Positions 59,360 through 64,000 of a stretch of DNA of 64,000 nt are shown here, in pieces. This DNA is from Diploscapter coronatus (Eukaryota; Nematoda; Chromadorea; Rhabditida; Rhabditidae): NCBI GenBank assembly GCA_964036155.1, contig OZ038423.1:22149249-22213248 (forward strand). The letters are read 5' to 3'. Position numbers and translations under genes: made by a program. The notes under the pieces were generated by a model. The model worked only from the letters and a program-made list of their open reading frames with translations. It searched no databases and was not told the origin of the DNA. Positions within the stretch are counted from its first letter, which is position 1, and each line of letters starts with the position of its first letter.

Positions 59360-62188
59360 ATGTTGTTAAAATTGGCGATAGGTGCAGTATTGGCGATTTC
59401 AGTTTGGATTGTAGGTTGGTTATTTTAAAAGTTCATCAGCTCGCCGCTCGCAGGGTGGCGAGCGAAGATTGGATTTGCAATCGACCTGTGTGACACCTTT
59501 TTCGGCTTTGATCCCTAAAAATCACTTTTTGCATATCACATCCTCCGGTTTTTAGCAGTTTGGTCCCGAGTCAAATTACGTTCATTTTTTTGAATTTTAT
59601 ATTTCCCTCTTTTCGTGGATTTGAGAATTATTTAAAATAAAATACAACCTCTAACATTTTTATTTATCAAAAACTCCTTTCACGGAGTTGTTTTTGAATG
59701 CCCTACGGCATCAAAATATTATTATTTCGAATCTTAGAATGTTTATTCTGAAACATGTTTGCTTAAATTTTACAAATTTTCTCATTTTGAATTTCAGATG
59801 CCCAAATCAGTGCGATGTTCGGAAACCCGATTCAAGCAGAGAATTGTGCCTCGTGGTCCGAATGGGGTCCTTGTGTTTGGCTGAAGGGAAAAGAGAAAAG
59901 ATTAGTTGATAGGAAAATCGAACAGTTTAAATACAAACTCCTACAATCCGAGAAAGAATGAATGAAGAAGAAAGTATTGATCATCTAACCTCCTTACTTT
60001 CTTCTTAGGACTGTGTTTTCGGCAACTTATGAAATAGTATGAGAAAGAAGAAAGCATTTTCTATCTTCCTCTATCCTTTCCTAACTCTACATACTATTTC
60101 GTCAAGTTGTGAGGTTATAAATTTTTCGAATACCCGTGTTTTCGGAACGGTAAAAAAACGTTTTTTTTCAGATGGCAACGATCTTATTTCGAGCAGTTGC
60201 TGCCAGGCAGAAAAGGATGTCGACAACACGTATTCTTCCGACTACTAAAAGATAGATGGGGCGTGGTGAGTTGAGTTTCTCTTCATAAAAATGTGAATTA
60301 TCTTTAAGCTATCTTTATTGTATTTCCTAATTTTACAAATTCAATAAACCACAGTTAATCATAAGATCGAGTACCAATTTTGATAGATCACGAGAAAGAA
60401 AATTCCTTTTTATTTTCTCACCAGTTCGTTCCATTTTTCGTACAAAAAAATTTTGTGGTAAATATCTTTTGTACTTTTTGCCTTTACCCAATTATTTTGC
60501 TATTCAAAAACTTTATTATTCACTTAAAAAAACCCCGGGCTTTTGCAAGTTGATCTTATCTCGACAATGGCAGCGTTTTTCTCGAGAGACGTGTCAAATC
60601 TGTCCCTTTCTTCTTGCGATGCGAAAAATGACAAATAAGGAAAATCCAAAAGGTTTTCAACAGGCAAATCGCGTTCGTTTTTCTCGAACAAATGCGATAA
60701 CGCAACCAGGGGATAGGGAAAAACTGACGCCTTTCCAATGCGATCGCATCTTATCCGAAATCCGAATGTGTGTATGACCCGGTTTCGCGAAAAAATCCTG
60801 GAAATCTAGTGTGAAATTTGAAAACGAAAGCGAAAATTAGGAATAAGTGAAAATAGAGGATTTATAGATGACAGCTGAATGATGGGGTATTGACGAACCT
60901 TGAACTGTTATTGAGGCTGATTTTTGATATAGTGACCTTGGATTCAATTATCATGTGAAAGTAGAGAGTAAAAACAACTTGATCTTCATCATGATTTTTG
61001 AAGTATGATGAAATGAACAGTGTTATTCTAGGCCTTCAACAATTTTTACAATTACCTCCGAGAAACAACAATTAGTGAGGAGCAATGCGGTGAATGTTCG
61101 TATCAGCAGAGCTGTGGAAGACAATGCCATAGACGGTAGGTTTCAAATTTTGCCTACTATGAAGGGTTGTATGTTCATGCAATGCACCTTTTATACTTAT
61201 ATCTCAGCACTAGGAAGAAAACAGCAAAAACACGATATTAGAAACTGATCTTTAATTTCAGAGGTGACATCACAATAATCAATCCGTTATTTGTCGCAGA
61301 GAGAAAGTGCTATGGAATTGATCAGAATAAGGCAAATTTGCATGATTTTAAAAATTAAAATGGACGATTTTTCAGGCGTGCGTCTCGAAATTCGCCGAGA
61401 ATTGCAAACTGTGGCCGAATCCGAAAATCCAACTGCCCAATGTGACGGAGAGCATGCAGGCCATCATCGATGGACTCGACTACTTGACTTGTGTCCCGGA
61501 ATACCGGTAACCTTTTTATTTCAGAAGTTTCAAAATGAGAGAAATTTGAAAATTAGACCAAACCTGGCACTGAGCCCGCAAATACAGCGGTTGTAAGCCT
61601 TAAAGTCAAAATAAATGTGTTTCATCAAAAAGTATCAGTTTGATGGAAATTTGAGTCAATCATTTTAACAGAGTTTGAATTATCATTGAATTTCTAAATT
61701 TTAAATATTTTTATTCTTTTTCAAAATTTCCAATCCTCTAAATGGAAGCACTGGATCTTCTCCCAAGGAAAAAGAAAATGGTTTAGCATTTCGAATTTCG
61801 AAATGAACAAACGCATTTCTTCCGTGTTTTCCAGCACAGATGGGCAAAATCCACTACTATTTTTGCACGTATTCGCGAAAATCCTAATGAATTGAAAAAT
61901 CGTAAAACGGATACGTAACATTGTGTTTTCAGCAGCGTAGTTTTTTTATTTGTTCTCTAGTTTGGAGGCGTAAAATTTCACGATCCGAAAATAGTAGAAC
62001 CATCTTTTCAAAGGACCCAGAAAGATCTATCTTTTCCGATATACCAAAACTCAGTAACAATATGACGACCATTCTAATTGTGCGAATTTAGGTCGGACGG
62101 ACCAGTTTGCCGATGCTGTTGCCATCCGTACACGCCGAATCCCTACACTTTCGAATGTGAACTCAAACCTTATCTCAACGGAAGATAA
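59360..62188 (+). CDS. Secreted cysteine-rich protein, paralogue of the 41-44 kb gene
   Basis: Seven exons give 210 aa: 59360-59414, 59798-59904, 60197-60265, 61032-61135, 61262-61331, 61376-61506 and 62092-62188. A signal peptide (MLLKLAIGAVLAISVWIVG) is followed by CASWSEWGPCVW, CRQH, NNFYNYLRE, CGECSYQQSCG, LFVAERKCYG, CKLWPNPKIQLP, CVPEYR and CRCCCHPYTPNPYTFECE. These align block by block with the minus-strand gene at 41041-44145, although that protein has a longer C-terminus. The boundary between exons 2 and 3 is the weakest. The frame-consistent acceptor is GAGCAG at 60196, whereas the stronger TTTTCAG just upstream would break the frame. The exon 5 donor is GC. AATAAA lies at 62249-62254. 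Probably extracellular; role unknown. Confidence 0.73.
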
Positions 62189-62248
62189 TCTGTCTAGTTT
62201 TCGAAATTTTATTCTATCATTTTCCCTTACTTACTTAATTTATTTATA

Positions 62249-62254
62249 AATAAA
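62249..62254 (+). terminator. Poly(A) signal of the plus-strand CRCCC gene
   Basis: AATAAA, 61 nt after the TAA stop, the usual spacing for a short nematode 3' UTR. Confidence 0.55.
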
Positions 62255-62394
62255 TTATTATCTCAAGAGAATTTTTAAAATAATTCCTGCATCACTTCCA
62301 TGGGAGTTTTTTTTCTCGAATTTTCTTTTGTTGAAAATTTTAAATTGTGTGAGTATGAAATTTTTAGATTTATTCAAAAATGTCTAGTCTTAAC

Positions 62395-62530
62395 CCTGGG
62401 CGAGTCCGTGCACTTCTCCTGACCCGCCCCTTGTGTCTAGGCCTTTGCATGCCCCGCCCCTCGTTTCGCTCTAATTTGCCTCTCGCCCAGACTTATTCAT
62501 TCGGCCGTTAGAAGCCAGGCCAAAAGCCTA
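62395..62530. promoter_or_regulatory. GC-box promoter-like segment
   Basis: A GC-rich patch in AT-rich DNA contains two CCGCCCC boxes (GACCCGCCCC and ATGCCCCGCCCC). It is bracketed by the inverted words CTGGGCGAG (about 62396) and CTCGCCCAG (about 62483). It stands 210-350 bp before the start codon at 62740, so it is probably the promoter of that gene. Confidence 0.45.
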
Positions 62531-62739
62531 TGAGAAAGGCTTATTATTACTCGACAATCCCTCATTTTTGGTTGACCGCACGAAATTTTTGAGTGTTGGC
62601 ATACGCCCATGAAATTATCCGATTTTTGCACGTTAATTCCCATTGAAAAGTTGGCACATTTCGACTTTTCCCGTCGAAAAGTATTTCCTCGAATAATTAT
62701 GGAAATTCAGGAATTTTCACCGGAAGTTTTCCCAAAATC

Positions 62740-62847
62740 ATGTCCTCCTCTGCGTCCCCGACCCAAAATGGCGACGCCGTCACTCCACCTGCCACTCTGT
62801 CATCTAGTCCTACGCCCTCAGCTCAGCCTGCACCTAAAACTCCTCAG
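62740..62847 (+). CDS. First coding exon of an unidentified gene (continues off window)
   Basis: The open segment starts MSSSASPTQNGDAVTPPA and continues Ser/Pro/Ala-rich to PAPKTPQ, then a CAG|GTTAGT donor in phase 0 (36 codons). An AAATTCAG 31 nt upstream of the ATG may be the spliced-leader acceptor. Composition is exon-like (GC-richer than its flanks), and a GC-box patch lies upstream. Low-complexity N-terminal tails like this occur in many regulatory proteins, so no identity is offered. No second exon was recognised before the window ends. Confidence 0.45.
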
Positions 62848-64000
62848 GTTAGTAAGGAAATGCTTGTGTTGAAAGCTATCCGAAACGGTGATCGCTTGAT
62901 AAAGGGACGTCTTTGATCCGAATTTTCTTGAAATTTTGAAAAATGTCTAATTTTTCATCCCAATGTCGAGGTTGCGCACTTGATGCGTGATTCAAGGATG
63001 ATAATGAAATGTTTTCATGAAACTTCTCGGTGACTCAGGTTAATCAGAAGTTCATGAAATGCTAGCGATAAAAATTTCGCTGAAAAATTCTTTAAAATGA
63101 GACAAATTTACTCTTCGCTAATGCAAAGATGAATGCTTTTTGAACCATCCAAACATTAGTCCAAGAACCTTTGATTTCATAATGCACGCATGGAGATTTT
63201 TGTTTCACAAAGCGGGTCAATTCACGGTTCAAGTGGTCAGAAGAAAACAATTTTGAGAGGTAAAGGAGGAAAAACAAGGCAGAAAAAGGAAGAGAAAGGG
63301 AAAAATCGAGCCGCAGTTGCTGTGAATTCGCCAGAAACAGAGCTAGGCACTGGGCAAAATGAAATGGCCTTCCACCAGGCCCGTTTCTACATTTTCAATG
63401 CTCTCAACCCACGAAGCACAAAAAGCAACGGGGACGACATTTTTGGAAATTGCTTTCAGCTTCCCATTCTCTTACCTGAGACTTGAAATGTGAAACATTA
63501 TGGGCGGGGGAGATTTTCATATGGATCTGAAAAATAGCGTGTAACTTTGAAACAGAAAGATAGGAAAAGGATTTGAAAAATGATTTTGAAATCAGTTTGC
63601 CGTACTAAGATGAATATAGATGACGAAACGCATGGATTCGAAATGCTTTATTCTTTTTATGACTGTATTTAAGCTAATTTTCTGGATGATAGACGCGAAA
63701 TTTACCACAAAACTGAATAGCCAATCTAAAAGTCAGATCAGACAGTTATGGCCATTTTAAAATAGAAACCGCTAAAATTTTACCCAAAACGGACCATCAA
63801 ATATTAATTAAGAGTTTTACGACAACTTTTAAATGAAAGTACACATTTAAAATATCACATTTTAATAGACGATATAAAATTTTATCTGTCATCCATATCT
63901 TAGTTGATGCCTCAATTTTACTACGCAACAAAGTAGCAAAATGCTAGTGCGTGTGCCTAATCAAGGAAATTCCCGAAGCTACGCTGGGTTGGCGAACGAA
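62848..64000 (+). other. Probable long first intron of the last gene
   Basis: AT-rich sequence after the GTTAGT donor with no exon I can support. A Lys/Glu-rich open frame at 63190-63486 has no acceptor or donor that joins it in phase with clear support. The acceptor partner of the 62847 donor is presumably beyond the window. Confidence 0.35.

Noticed and set aside
60177..60196. Stronger TTTTCAG acceptor for exon 3 of the plus-strand CRCCC gene
   Set aside because: Using it puts the following codons in a frame that ends within the exon. The weaker GAGCAG acceptor at 60196 keeps the paralogue alignment.
63190..63486. Lys/Glu-rich open frame as exon 2 of the last gene
   Set aside because: No acceptor in correct phase with the 62847 donor and no donor at its end; composition is simple and purine-rich.
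1..64000. CRISPR arrays, operon-type bacterial features, viral genes
   Set aside because: No spaced direct repeats of CRISPR type, no ribosome-binding-site-led gene runs and no capsid or polymerase motifs were seen. All supported genes are spliced.

Overview
The window is nematode nuclear DNA, most likely a free-living or otherwise gene-dense chromadorean related to the Caenorhabditis lineage. The evidence is many short exons, AT-rich introns mostly ending in TTTCAG, start codons placed 10-20 nt behind an orphan TTTCAG (the usual look of spliced-leader acceptors), and best protein matches to C. elegans genes. No bacterial, organellar or CRISPR-like content is visible. All gene models below were built by hand from reading frames, splice phase and recalled family sequences; no database search was possible.

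Layout, left to right. 1-4844 (-): 13 exons of the oligosaccharyltransferase catalytic subunit STT3, running off the left end. 5971-9917 (+): VMP1/EPG-3, the ER lipid scramblase needed for autophagosome formation; it is divergent from STT3 and shares a 1.1-kb upstream region with it. 12528-26046 (+): the 33-exon copper-transporting P-type ATPase CUA-1 (ATP7), 1289 aa. 26047-33533: gene-poor and repeat-rich, with a tRNA-like SINE candidate, a 1.5-kb fold-back element with a 5-bp target duplication, and a 0.75-kb fold-back. 33534-36335 (+): an 11-exon SMYD-type MYND/SET protein with unusual SET residues. 37694-39878 (-): a seven-transmembrane receptor split into short AT-rich exons, with fold-back MITEs in its introns. 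41041-44145 (-): an 8-exon secreted cysteine-rich protein with a thrombospondin-like segment. 48790-55353 (+): the N-myristoylated PP2C phosphatase PPM-2, with three possible C-termini and a 2.7-kb TTAA-flanked palindrome in one intron. 59360-62188 (+): a paralogue of the secreted protein at 41-44 kb. 62740 onward (+): a probable first coding exon of another gene.

The conserved genes have housekeeping or trafficking roles: N-glycosylation, ER lipid and autophagy, copper export, and signalling dephosphorylation. They look functionally independent apart from the shared STT3/VMP1 upstream region. The region between about 26 and 47 kb is accessory-like: more AT-rich, with inverted repeats, a chemoreceptor-like gene and a lineage-specific secreted family.

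The least expected signals are these. (i) A short motif, TGAARCNTA or its complement, recurs in introns of STT3, VMP1, cua-1 and ppm-2 far more often than base composition predicts. (ii) One receptor intron consists almost entirely of a MITE. (iii) An undescribed secreted family with a CRCCC signature lies on both sides of ppm-2. (iv) ppm-2 has mutually exclusive C-terminal exons. (v) Non-canonical splice sites (three GC-AG introns, several GAG or AAG acceptors) are supported by protein frame.
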